A DNA stretch of 9,351 bases from an uncultured Asticcacaulis sp. (GCA_946480125.1 CAMLIY010000110.1:1-9351); one strand, 5' to 3'. Counted from the first letter of the stretch, positions 1 to 6,517 are shown. Made by a program: numbers and translations. Notes: generated by a model not told the origin, from the letters alone.

Positions 1-1
1 T

Positions 2-184
2 TGCCGGCAACTTCGTAGTAATCCGGATCTCAGCGGCCTGCGCGTAGTTGCACAGACGGGCTGGGGAGATGCTGAAACGCGGCGCAAGACACAGGCCGCC
101 GGTTTCGACGACCATATGACTAAGCCCATCAATCTGGACGAACTGTTAAAGCTGCTGAGGGTTGATGATTTACCGTCTGCCTAG
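2..184 (+). CDS. Receiver domain, C-terminal end only (gene runs off the left edge)
   Basis: Sixty codons and a TAG stop are open from base 2; the start lies outside the window. The peptide matches the last third of a response-regulator receiver domain. VVAQTGWG holds the switch Thr (residue 19 of the fragment) on beta-4, AAGFDDHMTKP holds the conserved Lys-Pro (Lys41) after beta-5, and a leucine-rich final helix follows. The style (TGWG, AGFDxHxxKP) is typical of receivers at the end of hybrid kinases or multidomain sensors, but the rest of the protein cannot be seen. The phospho-accepting Asp would lie upstream of the window. The gene ends 11 bases before the stop of the convergent gene at 196. 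The family call is firm; whether it is a hybrid kinase or a simple regulator is unknown. Confidence 0.85.
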   Translation, partial: CRQLRSNPDLSGLRVVAQTGWGDAETRRKTQAAGFDDHMTKPINLDELLKLLRVDDLPSA

Positions 185-195
185 CTTACCACCGG

Positions 196-507
196 CTAGT
201 CGTTCGGAACTTCGATCAGTTGCATAAACGATGGGTCATTTACCTCGGCGGCGCGCCGCAACTCACACAGGTCAGCGGCGGCGCTATCCGAATCCAGTTC
301 GTCTGTTTCGACACGCCGCAATAGAGTCAGTGCGTAGACCTCAACTTTCTTTTGATCGTCGGCAGTCAAATCGATCCCCTGCGTCGCCTCGCGCAGGAAG
401 GCGAGGAGTTGCGTGATCGTGTCGTCGCGTGCCGCCCGTCCGGTCCTGTATTCAGTAAACAGCTTTGCTATTGTGCCAGCACCTGCATCTATATCCAGAT
501 CTGTCAT
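196..507 (-). CDS. Uncharacterised small acidic protein, 103 aa
   Basis: I do not recognise this family. The frame is open to 546, but the ATG at 507 is the better start because a GGGAG ribosome binding site lies 6 bases upstream of it (plus-strand 514-518). The predicted protein begins MTDLDIDAGAG and is acidic, soluble and probably mostly helical, with no membrane segment, signal peptide or Cys/His metal motif. It contains a helix-forming stretch (TITQLLAFLREA) and a second one (VEVYALTLLRRVETDELD). It converges on the receiver-domain gene, with only 11 bases between the stops. Composition and ribosome binding site support a real gene; the function is unknown. Confidence 0.6.
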   Translation of the reverse strand: MTDLDIDAGAGTIAKLFTEYRTGRAARDDTITQLLAFLREATQGIDLTADDQKKVEVYALTLLRRVETDELDSDSAAADLCELRRAAEVNDPSFMQLIEVPND

Positions 508-571
508 GACGATCTCCCTTGGGCACAGAGAGCCGACTGAGGGCATTAAAGTGCAATACGCATTTCAGCGG

Positions 572-976
572 TCAGAAGAACAAACGTTGCGGATCTTCAT
601 ACCTTATAGACAGGCCCAGTTCTTGCGCAGCCTGTAGGCTCAGAACCTTTATGATCACTGGAGGCTCGGGTGCTGATGGAATTGGTCTACCGTCAATGTC
701 GTAGCTATAGTCCCCGACCATATACTCGGCCGGATTTTTTGAGTTCTTGCGCGTTCGACGTGGCGCCTCGTGACCCGCGAGCATGACCCAGACGCTATCG
801 TATAACCTTATTGCCATGAGCCTAATATAGCGGCTCCATAGACTCCGTCCATCGGGAACTGTTGGTTTGATTAGAATGTACGCGTTGGTCCCTGCATCGA
901 TTAACTGTTCGAACGAACAACCACGGTGGTTTTTTACATATATCGGTGCTAGATCGGTGGGCATCGGCGCTGGCAT
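572..976 (-). CDS. Uncharacterised protein, 134 aa, atypical codon use
   Basis: No family is recognised. The reading frame is open for 134 codons and the translation looks protein-like, with aromatic and hydrophobic patches (SLWSRYIRLMAIRLYDSVWVML) next to a basic turn (PRRTRKNSKN). It has no clear signal peptide. Codon use differs from its neighbours: AGG occurs three times, AGA once, ATA four times and CTA four times. This suggests recent transfer, or a spurious frame. The start is uncertain because the ATGs at 976 and 964 both lack a convincing ribosome binding site. If the start at 976 is right, only 65 bases separate it from the divergent RsbQ-type gene, and that gap would hold both promoters. 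The competing plus-strand frames here are shorter and look less protein-like. Confidence 0.45.
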   Translation of the reverse strand: MPAPMPTDLAPIYVKNHRGCSFEQLIDAGTNAYILIKPTVPDGRSLWSRYIRLMAIRLYDSVWVMLAGHEAPRRTRKNSKNPAEYMVGDYSYDIDGRPIPSAPEPPVIIKVLSLQAAQELGLSIRYEDPQRLFF

Positions 977-1041
977 CGTTGCGTGGCAATCCAGCGGGTA
1001 TCATCGACGTGAGATACCGGCTGTTTCCGACAGGAATCACT

Positions 1042-1830
1042 ATGGATGTTCTCAAACGCAATAATGTATCCGTCCGGGGTGATCAGTCCCAGGCCATAAT
1101 GTTCTCCCACGGCTTCGGCTGCGATCAGAACATGTGGCGATTTGTTGCCTCCGCCTTCGAAGATACTTACAAGGTCGTGCTGTTCGATCATGTAGGGGCC
1201 GGCAATTCAGACCTTAGCGCCTATTCGAAAGATAAGTACGCTAGTCTGGATGGCTACGCGGAGGACATCGTCGAAATTGGAAGAGCGCTCGGTCTCAAGG
1301 ATGCAATCTTTGTCGGTCACTCGGTCAGCTCGATGATCGGGATTATCGCCGCCAGCCAGGCATCCGAGTTGTTCAGCAAGCTGGTCCTGGTCGGTCCGTC
1401 TCCCTGTTACATCGACGACGGCGACTATCGGGGCGGCTTCACGAAAGCGCAGATCGAGGAGCTACTCGACGCTCTGGAAAGCAATCACATGGGGTGGTCG
1501 ATGTCGATGGCGCCCGTCATCATGGGGGCCGAGAATAGCGCTGAGTTGAGTGGTGAACTCGCGAACAGCTTTTGCCGCACCGATCCCGAAATCGCGAAAC
1601 AATTTGCGCGCACAACGTTTATGTCCGATTGCCGCGATCTGCTGGCGACGACGGACTTGCCGACCCTCATTTTGCAATGTTCGGACGACATCATAGCGCC
1701 GGAAGACGTCGGGCGGTTCATGCACCGCCAGATGCCGAACAGCCGGCTGGTCATCATGACTGCGACCGGGCACTGCCCAAATCTCAGCGCCCCCGAAGAG
1801 ACCATTGCGGCGATAAAGGATTTTGTCTGA
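1042..1830 (+). CDS. rsbQ-like: RsbQ-type alpha/beta-fold serine hydrolase, 262 aa
   Basis: This cytoplasmic alpha/beta hydrolase strongly resembles Bacillus RsbQ, the hydrolase needed for energy-stress activation of the RsbP phosphatase. It is also related to the plant receptors D14 and KAI2. Visible motifs in order are the oxyanion-hole region FSHGFGCDQNMW (21-32), FDHVGAGNSDLSAY (48-61), LDGYAEDI (69-76), the nucleophile elbow VGHSVSS with Ser94, VLVGPSPCYIDD (115-126), LQCSDDIIAP with probable catalytic Asp216, and ATGHCPNLS with His244. The triad is therefore complete. The length equals that of RsbQ. The frame is open from 946, but ATG 1042 is chosen because it aligns with the family N-terminus and has an AGGA just upstream. 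The histidine kinase gene begins 4 bases after its stop, so the two are almost certainly co-transcribed. The natural substrate is not known, and I infer that the product or ligand is sensed by the neighbouring PAS domain. Confidence 0.93.
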   Translation: MDVLKRNNVSVRGDQSQAIMFSHGFGCDQNMWRFVASAFEDTYKVVLFDHVGAGNSDLSAYSKDKYASLDGYAEDIVEIGRALGLKDAIFVGHSVSSMIGIIAASQASELFSKLVLVGPSPCYIDDGDYRGGFTKAQIEELLDALESNHMGWSMSMAPVIMGAENSAELSGELANSFCRTDPEIAKQFARTTFMSDCRDLLATTDLPTLILQCSDDIIAPEDVGRFMHRQMPNSRLVIMTATGHCPNLSAPEETIAAIKDFV

Positions 1831-1834
1831 TCCA

Positions 1835-2947
1835 ATGAGCGATACGGCGATCGACTCGCAGGCCTACAGTTTTGAGGATTTCTTCGAGGAGTCGCTCTGC
1901 GGTTATGCCATTGCTGACAACACGGGCAAAATTGCCCGAATCAATGCGCGCCTTGCGAATTGGCTGCAGTCTTCCGCCGCGAGTTGTGTCGGCAGGCGCT
2001 TTTCCGACATCCTGACCATGGGCGGAAAAATATATTACGAAACGCATCTCGCGCCTCTGCTCAGAATGCAGGGGTATTTCGACGAAATCGCCCTGGAGGT
2101 CCGGTCGGAGGATGGCGCACGATTGCCCGTACTGGTGAATGCGCTGGCGCGGACCGGCAAGAACGGAGAACCTCTTTTCACGCGCTGGACTATTTTCAAA
2201 GCGACGGACCGCCGCACATACGAGCAGAATATGCGTGACGCTCACGCGGAAACGCTAAAAGCGCTGACGGGTGAGCAAGAGGTTTCAGTTCTGCGCGAAC
2301 AGTTCATCGCGGTTCTTGGCCACGATTTGAGATCGCCATTGGGCGGCGTGCTCGGCGCATTGACCGCGCTCGACCGCTTAGTCGTGGATGAAAAAGCCAG
2401 GCAGATGATTGCGATCGCGACGAGCAGTGCTGATCGTATGGCCGGCTTGATCAGTGACGTTATGGATTTCGCGCGTGGACGACTCGGCGGCGGCATGGTT
2501 ATCGACCTCAAAGCTGTGAACATGCTGCCGTTTCTCCGGACAGTCGTCGCCGAGCAACAGGCCGCCAATCCAGACCGATGCATTGAAACGCATTTCGACA
2601 ACGATATGGTGATTGCTTGCGATTCGCGCAGACTTTCACAGTTGCTGACCAACCTTCTCGCCAATGCCATAACCCATGGATCGAAAACTGGCGTGATAAC
2701 CCTGACCGCCAAAATACAGGACAGCCAATTTGAACTGGTCGTGGCCAACTCCGGCACGCCGATACCTGCGGAAACAATCATCCACATCTTTGAACCGTTT
2801 AAACGCGAAGATGCGCGGCCCAGCCAGAATGGGCTCGGACTAGGGCTCTATATTGCCGCGGAAATCGCGCGCGCCCACAACGGTTCACTGGTCGTGACAT
2901 CGGATGAGATCGAGACGAGGTTCACACTAACCATGCCGGCGCGCTAA
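1835..2947 (+). CDS. PAS-domain sensor histidine kinase paired with the RsbQ-type hydrolase, 370 aa
   Basis: This is a soluble sensor histidine kinase with no membrane segments. An N-terminal PAS domain spans about 14-125 and includes VGRRFSDIL, GGKIYYETHLAPLLRMQG and LPVLVNA. That pattern is typical of PAS domains in RsbP-like proteins. A helical linker follows (about 126-152), then a HisKA domain with phospho-accepting His163 in LGHDLRSPL, and a HATPase domain (about 260-370). The N box contains Asn273 and Asn277, the G1 box reads NSGTPIP (Asn where Asp is usual), IFEPF forms the F box, and GLGLGLYIA (333-341) is the G2 box. The frame also allows a TTG start at 1823 overlapping the hydrolase stop; ATG 1835 is preferred, though spacing from AAAGGA (1815-1820) is not ideal for either. 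No cognate regulator lies directly downstream. Coupling to the hydrolase is inferred from the gene order and PAS type. Confidence 0.92.
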   Translation: MSDTAIDSQAYSFEDFFEESLCGYAIADNTGKIARINARLANWLQSSAASCVGRRFSDILTMGGKIYYETHLAPLLRMQGYFDEIALEVRSEDGARLPVLVNALARTGKNGEPLFTRWTIFKATDRRTYEQNMRDAHAETLKALTGEQEVSVLREQFIAVLGHDLRSPLGGVLGALTALDRLVVDEKARQMIAIATSSADRMAGLISDVMDFARGRLGGGMVIDLKAVNMLPFLRTVVAEQQAANPDRCIETHFDNDMVIACDSRRLSQLLTNLLANAITHGSKTGVITLTAKIQDSQFELVVANSGTPIPAETIIHIFEPFKREDARPSQNGLGLGLYIAAEIARAHNGSLVVTSDEIETRFTLTMPAR

Positions 2948-3084
2948 TTTGCGGCCGAGTTATGCGGCATGTCATCAAGAGCCGTGTGGCGCCCATGCAG
3001 CCAAAATTTATTTCTGTTTTGCGCAATGACATCACCAACTTATGCCGTTGGGGTTAGACCGGGCAAAGGGTTTTGGTGAACGCG

Positions 3085-3249
3085 ATGTCAGAACACATTG
3101 ATCCTGCCGAGACTGAGGCGCTTTTTGCGTTTATGAAAGCGACGGTCACGCGTGTAGAAAAGGGAGGGCTCGGCACGGAAAATGCGCTGATATCTGTAGC
3201 ATTGTTATTTCGGCCTGGGCCCGTAAAGAACCAGAACTCCATCGGTTGA
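3085..3249 (+). CDS. Doubtful small ORF, 54 aa
   Basis: A 54-codon frame starts at ATG 3085, with an in-frame GTG at 3076, and ends at TGA 3249. The first half looks protein-like: MSEHIDPAETEALF, an amphipathic helix, then ENALISVALLF. The tail (PGPVKNQNSIG) looks less natural, so this may be the start of a broken gene. A GC-rich hairpin follows 17 bases after the stop. No family is recognised. It lies between the kinase gene and a clear pseudogene, so a decayed region is plausible. Confidence 0.3.
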   Translation: MSEHIDPAETEALFAFMKATVTRVEKGGLGTENALISVALLFRPGPVKNQNSIG

Positions 3250-3266
3250 TGTGCCAGACGGACGAG

Positions 3267-3281
3267 CCGCCGAACCGGCGG
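3267..3281 (+). terminator. Possible hairpin terminator
   Basis: A perfect 6-bp stem CCGCCG/CGGCGG with an AAC loop lies 17 bases after the stop of the doubtful small ORF. Only a short, displaced T-stretch (CCTTTTC) follows some 12 bases on, so this is weak as an intrinsic terminator. The remaining sequence up to 3366 shows no gene I can support. Confidence 0.3.
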
Positions 3282-3366
3282 GGGTAGTTCGCCTTTTCAC
3301 GATCGAAATAGAATCCGTACGCGCACCGCGGGTAGCTGCCGTTACCCTACACTTCTGGAAACGACA

Positions 3367-3800
3367 ATGAGCGTATTTGGTTCCATTAAAGAATTCCTAT
3401 TCGGCAAGAAATTCATCTCCGTAAACCGGGCCAGGCCGGCAGCGGGCAAGCCCCTGCAACAGCGGCGGCGCCCGCGAACATCTCCCCCTCCGTGCTTCAA
3501 CCTCAAAGTCCTCCACCCGTGGCAGGCGTCGCAGCGTGTGAATCGATCGATATCGCCGGGATTTTAGACAAGGAAACCACGGTGTCCGGACAGGCGCTCA
3601 ACTGGCGCCAGTCGATTTGTCGATCTGATGAAGGTGTGCGGTATCGATTCCAGTCTGGAGAATCGCAAGGCGCTTGCTGACGAACTGGGCTATACGGGCA
3701 GCGCGGAGGACTCAGCGGCGATGAATGTCTGGCTTCATAGCAGGTGCTACGCAAGCTTGAGGAGAGCGGCGGCGCTGTGCCGGCGGATATCAAAGACTGA
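3367..3800 (+). pseudogene. DUF3597 family gene, broken by three single-base frameshifts
   Basis: Three frames must be joined to read one DUF3597 protein. It starts MSVFGSIKEFLFGKK at ATG 3367. After one base lost near 3421 the frame continues through an Ala/Pro/Gln-rich linker into SIDIAGILD and LNWRQSI. An extra T in the run at 3616-3618 shifts to the frame encoding LMKVCGIDSSLENRK, LADELGYTG and AAMNVWLH. A base lost near 3739 shifts again to KLEESGGAVPADIKD and a TGA at 3798-3800. Repairing all three changes gives about 144 residues, with the normal short N-terminal segment, low-complexity linker and conserved C-terminal domain ending at the expected place. The biochemical role of DUF3597 proteins is unknown. 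A strong hairpin lies directly downstream. Three indels in 430 bases point to genuine decay, but sequencing error cannot be excluded from sequence alone. Confidence 0.88.
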
Positions 3801-3814
3801 TGAGATAGATTGGA

Positions 3815-3856
3815 AAAGCCTTGAAGCGTAACTCCCTGAGGGCGCTTCAAGGCTTT
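3815..3856 (+). terminator. Strong hairpin terminator after the DUF3597 pseudogene
   Basis: A perfect 14-bp inverted repeat (AAAGCCTTGAAGCG pairing with CGCTTCAAGGCTTT) encloses a 14-base loop that itself can form a small CCC-TGA-GGG hairpin. It begins 14 bases after the ancestral stop codon. In both directions the stem ends in an A- or T-stretch (TTTCTC on +, TTTTCC on -), so it could serve both this gene and the convergent XRE gene ending at 3947. The T-run is short, so the efficiency is uncertain. Confidence 0.75.
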
Positions 3857-3946
3857 CTCGTCCGACCCCTGGAGTTTAGTCCGACGACCTGAGGTCGATA
3901 GCAAATTCTGGCTAACCCGGCATCTCACAATTTAATGATCGCGTAA

Positions 3947-4345
3947 TCAATCCACGCCTGCCAGGGCGCGCACAAGCTCCAGGATTTTTCGGCGAATTCT
4001 CCCGGATGCGATACGCGGAAATAGACGGGCCAGGTCGAGGCCTTCTGTTGTCACTAAGAACGCGTTGACGCTTTGCTCAGTGGCGGAAGTGGTGAGGTTT
4101 GTGCCGTCATTTTCCTCAAACCCCTCGAAAAAATACGCCACAGGGACCTTGAGCACCTTTGCCATTTCATGAAGCTTCGACGCGCTGACCCTGTTGCCCG
4201 CTCGCTCATATTTCTGAACCTGCTGGAATGTCAGGCCCAGGGCATCGGCCAGGGCCTGCTGGCTAAGCCCCAGGGATTTGCGTCGAATGCGGAGACGCGC
4301 GCCGACATAGGCGTCGATCGGATGTGGTGTCGCGGCCTTCGCCAT
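3947..4345 (-). CDS. XRE-family helix-turn-helix transcriptional regulator, 132 aa
   Basis: This is a DNA-binding regulator with an N-terminal Cro/CI-type helix-turn-helix at about residues 14-72. It shows VGARLRIRRKSLGLSQQALADALGLTFQQVQKYERAGNR in short consecutive blocks: GARLRIRRKSLGLSQ, then ALADALGLTFQQVQKYE, then SKLHEMAKVLKVPVAYFFEG. This LTFQQVQKYE recognition-helix type is common in small alphaproteobacterial XRE proteins. A C-terminal region (EGLDLARLFPRIASGRIRRKILELVRALA) has the usual end of that family. The start is secure because AGGAG lies about 7 bases upstream of ATG 4345. It is downstream of the second kinase on the same strand with an 83-base gap, so it may have its own promoter. 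The target genes are unknown. Confidence 0.9.
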   Translation of the reverse strand: MAKAATPHPIDAYVGARLRIRRKSLGLSQQALADALGLTFQQVQKYERAGNRVSASKLHEMAKVLKVPVAYFFEGFEENDGTNLTTSATEQSVNAFLVTTEGLDLARLFPRIASGRIRRKILELVRALAGVD

Positions 4346-4378
4346 CTTGTCTCCTTCCGTTGATCGTCATTCCGTGCA

Positions 4379-4406
4379 ATTTAAAGCCGCCCGGGGTCCC
4401 CGGCAA
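4379..4406 (-). promoter_or_regulatory. Possible promoter/operator or terminator between kinase and XRE gene
   Basis: On the minus strand TTGCCG and TTAAAT are separated by 16 bases and could be the -35 and -10 boxes of the XRE gene, with the AGGAG ribosome site downstream. The spacer contains a near-perfect palindrome, CCGGGG-A-CCCCGG (4391-4403). It could be an operator for autoregulation or the hairpin that ends the upstream kinase transcript. No T-run follows it directly, which makes the operator reading at least as likely. Both boxes are weak matches. Confidence 0.35.
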
Positions 4407-4428
4407 GTCGGAGCGGAGCCATATTCCG

Positions 4429-5553
4429 TCAACCCCGTGGCAGGGTGACTTTAAACGTCGTGCCAATGAGGTAGTCGGAAATCGCACTTATTGTGCCCCC
4501 ATGGGCATTCACGATCTCGCGAGAGATAAACAGACCCAGGCCGAGGTTCTGTGCGCCGTGGACCGGGCCGTCGTCGGTTCCGGGCGCTCGTGTAAAGGAC
4601 TCGAATATCCTTTCGAGATGTGTGCGGGGGATTGGGTCGCCTGCGTTATGAACGGTAACTGTGGCGGTCTTGGCGTCCACGGCGAGCTTAAGGGTTACGG
4701 GCGAGCCCTCCGCTCCGTACTGCATCGCATTACCGAGGAGATTGGACAGGACCTGGCCCAATCGGACCGCATCCCAGTTACCGCTAACGTCCGGCTCGGC
4801 ATCCAACACGATCGAACGGTCCGAATGCTGAATCCGCGTCTCGTCGACGATTCCGCGACACAGGTCTGACAACGACATCGGCCCGCGTATCAACGGAATC
4901 CCTGACCCCAGCCGCGCCTTCGCCAGATCAAGCAGGTCCGTAACGATGCTGTGGACTCGTGCGGTGCTGCTTTCTATCTGATTCAAAAGAATGAGGTTCC
5001 GCTCGTTCGGCGCGCTTGTGCGCTTCAGGAGTTCGGCTGACATTTGGATGGTCGCCAGGGGGCTGCGGATGTCATGGCCCAGGATGCCGAGCAGAAGGTC
5101 TTTGGATTGATCGACCTTCAGTGAAAACGTGACGACCGATTCGGCCAGGGCCTGATCGATCGACTCGTTGAACCGAATAAGGTCCGCCATATCTTTGTCC
5201 GACAGGCTCCTGTTTTGCCGCGTCCACAGCTTGATGATGCTCGCACGTAGGGCGCGATATTCCGACACCATTTGCATAATATCATAGCCATCATCATGAC
5301 GCAGGGAGCCATGAATTTCGGCCGCGGTATCGGGCGCGGGTGTGGGGTCTCCCAGGCCGCGCGATTTGTCGAACTGTTCCGTTGGCGACTGCTCTGCTTC
5401 CAGGTCTGCCGCAATGAACCGGAGAATCTGCTCTATATGATCCTTAAGCTGAAGCGTCGTCATTCCAGAAGCCGGGCTCAGGCTGCTGGCGAAGTTCTCC
5501 CATTCAGAGATGATATCGCTCCGGTTGGATTGAATGAATTGCGACAGACTCAT
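4429..5553 (-). CDS. Soluble sensor histidine kinase with RsbRD-like N-terminal domain, 374 aa
   Basis: This kinase has no membrane segment. Residues 1-145 form a helical sensor region (SLSQFIQSNRSDIISEWENF, LKDHIEQILRFIAADLE, EYRALRASIIKLW). It resembles the N-terminal domain of Bacillus RsbRD-type co-antagonists found in several proteobacterial kinases; the assignment is from pattern only. A HisKA domain follows with His160 in LGHDIRSPL, then HATPase with Asn271 and Asn275 in the N box, G1 box NAGDPIP (Asn in place of Asp), F box IFESF, and G2 box NLGLGLFIS. The start at ATG 5553 is preferred over 5574 because GAGG lies 5 bases upstream of it and the family N-terminus is MSLxxFI. A stand-alone receiver gene lies 95 bases upstream on the same strand and is the natural candidate partner. 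The catalytic core resembles that of the kinase at 1835, suggesting relatedness. Confidence 0.92.
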   Translation of the reverse strand: MSLSQFIQSNRSDIISEWENFASSLSPASGMTTLQLKDHIEQILRFIAADLEAEQSPTEQFDKSRGLGDPTPAPDTAAEIHGSLRHDDGYDIMQMVSEYRALRASIIKLWTRQNRSLSDKDMADLIRFNESIDQALAESVVTFSLKVDQSKDLLLGILGHDIRSPLATIQMSAELLKRTSAPNERNLILLNQIESSTARVHSIVTDLLDLAKARLGSGIPLIRGPMSLSDLCRGIVDETRIQHSDRSIVLDAEPDVSGNWDAVRLGQVLSNLLGNAMQYGAEGSPVTLKLAVDAKTATVTVHNAGDPIPRTHLERIFESFTRAPGTDDGPVHGAQNLGLGLFISREIVNAHGGTISAISDYLIGTTFKVTLPRG

Positions 5554-5648
5554 TTCGACCTCGATGGCACACATTCCGACGTGAGACCGTCAAGTCTACC
5601 TGTTTCGCGGTGTATTAGATAGGCAAACCGGTTGCTCGAAGCGCGGCT

Positions 5649-6035
5649 CTAACGTGCACGCGCAAGGGTATGGATGATCCGGTCCGCTACGCGTTCGAGG
5701 CTGTAGGGTTTGGCGATAATTTCTCGGTAAGGATCCGTCTGGGAGGGAACGGTTCCGGACGTCAGAATGACCGAGATATCCGTGAAGTTCGCTTCCACGG
5801 TCTGGGCCAGCCCGATTCCGTCCATCGCGCCTGGCATGCGGACATCGGAGAAGACCAGCCGGATCAGCGGGTCGTTCCATAGCCGGTCCAATGCTTCCTG
5901 AGCGCTTCCAGCCTCCACTACGGTCAGGCCGGCGTCGCGTAGAACTTCAACGATGGGAAAGCGCAGTGCCACCTCATCGTCCACCACCAGCACAGATCCT
6001 GCTGGATGTAGCGGTGCGATTAATGGGGATATCAT
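5649..6035 (-). CDS. Stand-alone CheY-like response regulator, 128 aa
   Basis: A single receiver domain fills the protein. The acidic pocket is Asp19, Asp20 and Glu21 (VLVVDDE), the phospho-acceptor is Asp64 (FSDVRMP), the switch Thr is 92 (ILTSG) and the conserved Lys is 109 (AKPYS). No DNA-binding or enzymatic output domain follows, so it must act by protein contact, as a phosphotransfer intermediate or as a modulator of the kinase. It reads in the same direction as the kinase at 4429, which starts about 95 bases downstream. Co-transcription is plausible. The ribosome binding site before ATG 6035 is weak (AGAAAG). All signature residues are present, so the protein should be competent for phosphorylation. 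Confidence 0.92.
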   Translation of the reverse strand: MISPLIAPLHPAGSVLVVDDEVALRFPIVEVLRDAGLTVVEAGSAQEALDRLWNDPLIRLVFSDVRMPGAMDGIGLAQTVEANFTDISVILTSGTVPSQTDPYREIIAKPYSLERVADRIIHTLARAR

Positions 6036-6078
6036 ACATACTTTCTGCCGATGACAACGGCGCTAAACGACGGAAGCC

Positions 6079-6109
6079 AGTATAAGCGGTAGAAGATGTA
6101 AGGTTACAA
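6079..6109 (-). promoter_or_regulatory. Possible promoter for the CheY-like gene
   Basis: On the minus strand TTGTAA (6109-6104) and TATACT (6084-6079) are 19 bases apart. TATACT matches the -10 consensus at five of six positions, and the start codon at 6035 is a reasonable 43 bases downstream. The spacing is slightly long and the -35 box is partial. The rest of the 6036-6196 gap shows nothing I can support. Confidence 0.35.
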
Positions 6110-6196
6110 TGGCGTGTGAAGCCCGCTGTCGTATTCCCGGCGCCCCCCACTCCCAATTGATCGGTAAGACCCTGACCGTGGACGATGGCAAGGCGA

Positions 6197-6517
6197 TTAT
6201 CGTGCAGGCGGAAGTGCGCCGAGCACAAACCTTTCCCTGAGCGCGTCGTGGCCATATGGCGCGTGAAGGGCCGCAGAAGTGAGCCGCAGATGGGTATCGG
6301 TGAAGGACAGTTTGCCGGCCTTCAGATTGATCAGATTGACCCGGACGAAGATGCCCAGTTCCGCCACATGATAGTCTTCGCGGTCGCGCATACGGCGCGC
6401 AATGTATTCGATAAGGTCGAGTGCAAATTCGTCGCCCCGAGGCTGGGTCATCCTGTAAGCAACAAGCATTGTGCCGATATGCCCTCTGACGCCTAACGCG
6501 CTGATCTCTGTTTTCAT
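6197..6517 (-). CDS. Uncharacterised protein, 106 aa
   Basis: No family is recognised. The predicted protein begins MKTEISALGVRG and is soluble, with a helix (FALDLIEYIARRMRDRED) followed by beta-like segments (VAELGIFVRVNLINLKAG, KLSFTDTHLRL) and a polar tail ending LPPAR. It has no signal peptide or membrane span. A GGAG ribosome site lies 7 bases upstream of the ATG, supporting this frame over the overlapping plus- and minus-strand frames. The gene reads in the same direction as the receiver gene 161 bases downstream, but a candidate promoter in that gap argues for separate expression. The 172-base gap upstream, to xthA, could carry its own promoter. Confidence 0.6.
   Translation of the reverse strand: MKTEISALGVRGHIGTMLVAYRMTQPRGDEFALDLIEYIARRMRDREDYHVAELGIFVRVNLINLKAGKLSFTDTHLRLTSAALHAPYGHDALRERFVLGALPPAR

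Noticed and set aside
907..931. Inverted repeat AACCAC-G-GTGGTT followed by T residues, next to GTTCGAAC
   Set aside because: With a usable loop the stem shrinks to 4 bp. It lies 110 bases from the hydrolase start and inside another open frame, so neither a terminator nor an operator is well supported.
1823..1834. TTG start for the PAS kinase overlapping the hydrolase stop
   Set aside because: An in-frame ATG at 1835 is available and more usual. The extra residues (MSDP) duplicate the local start without adding conserved sequence.
3360..3384. GGAAC-N16-CGTT on the minus strand, like an EcfG general-stress promoter
   Set aside because: It overlaps the start of the DUF3597 pseudogene and points away from it. 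No convincing minus-strand gene lies downstream, so chance is the simpler reading.
3503..3928. 141-codon minus-strand frame across the DUF3597 region
   Set aside because: The plus strand encodes clear DUF3597 homology here, and the minus frame has low-complexity Ser/Arg/Pro composition and runs through the terminator hairpin.
4324..4869. 181-codon plus-strand frame opposite the second kinase and XRE gene
   Set aside because: It is antisense to the conserved HATPase domain and shows no recognisable protein features.
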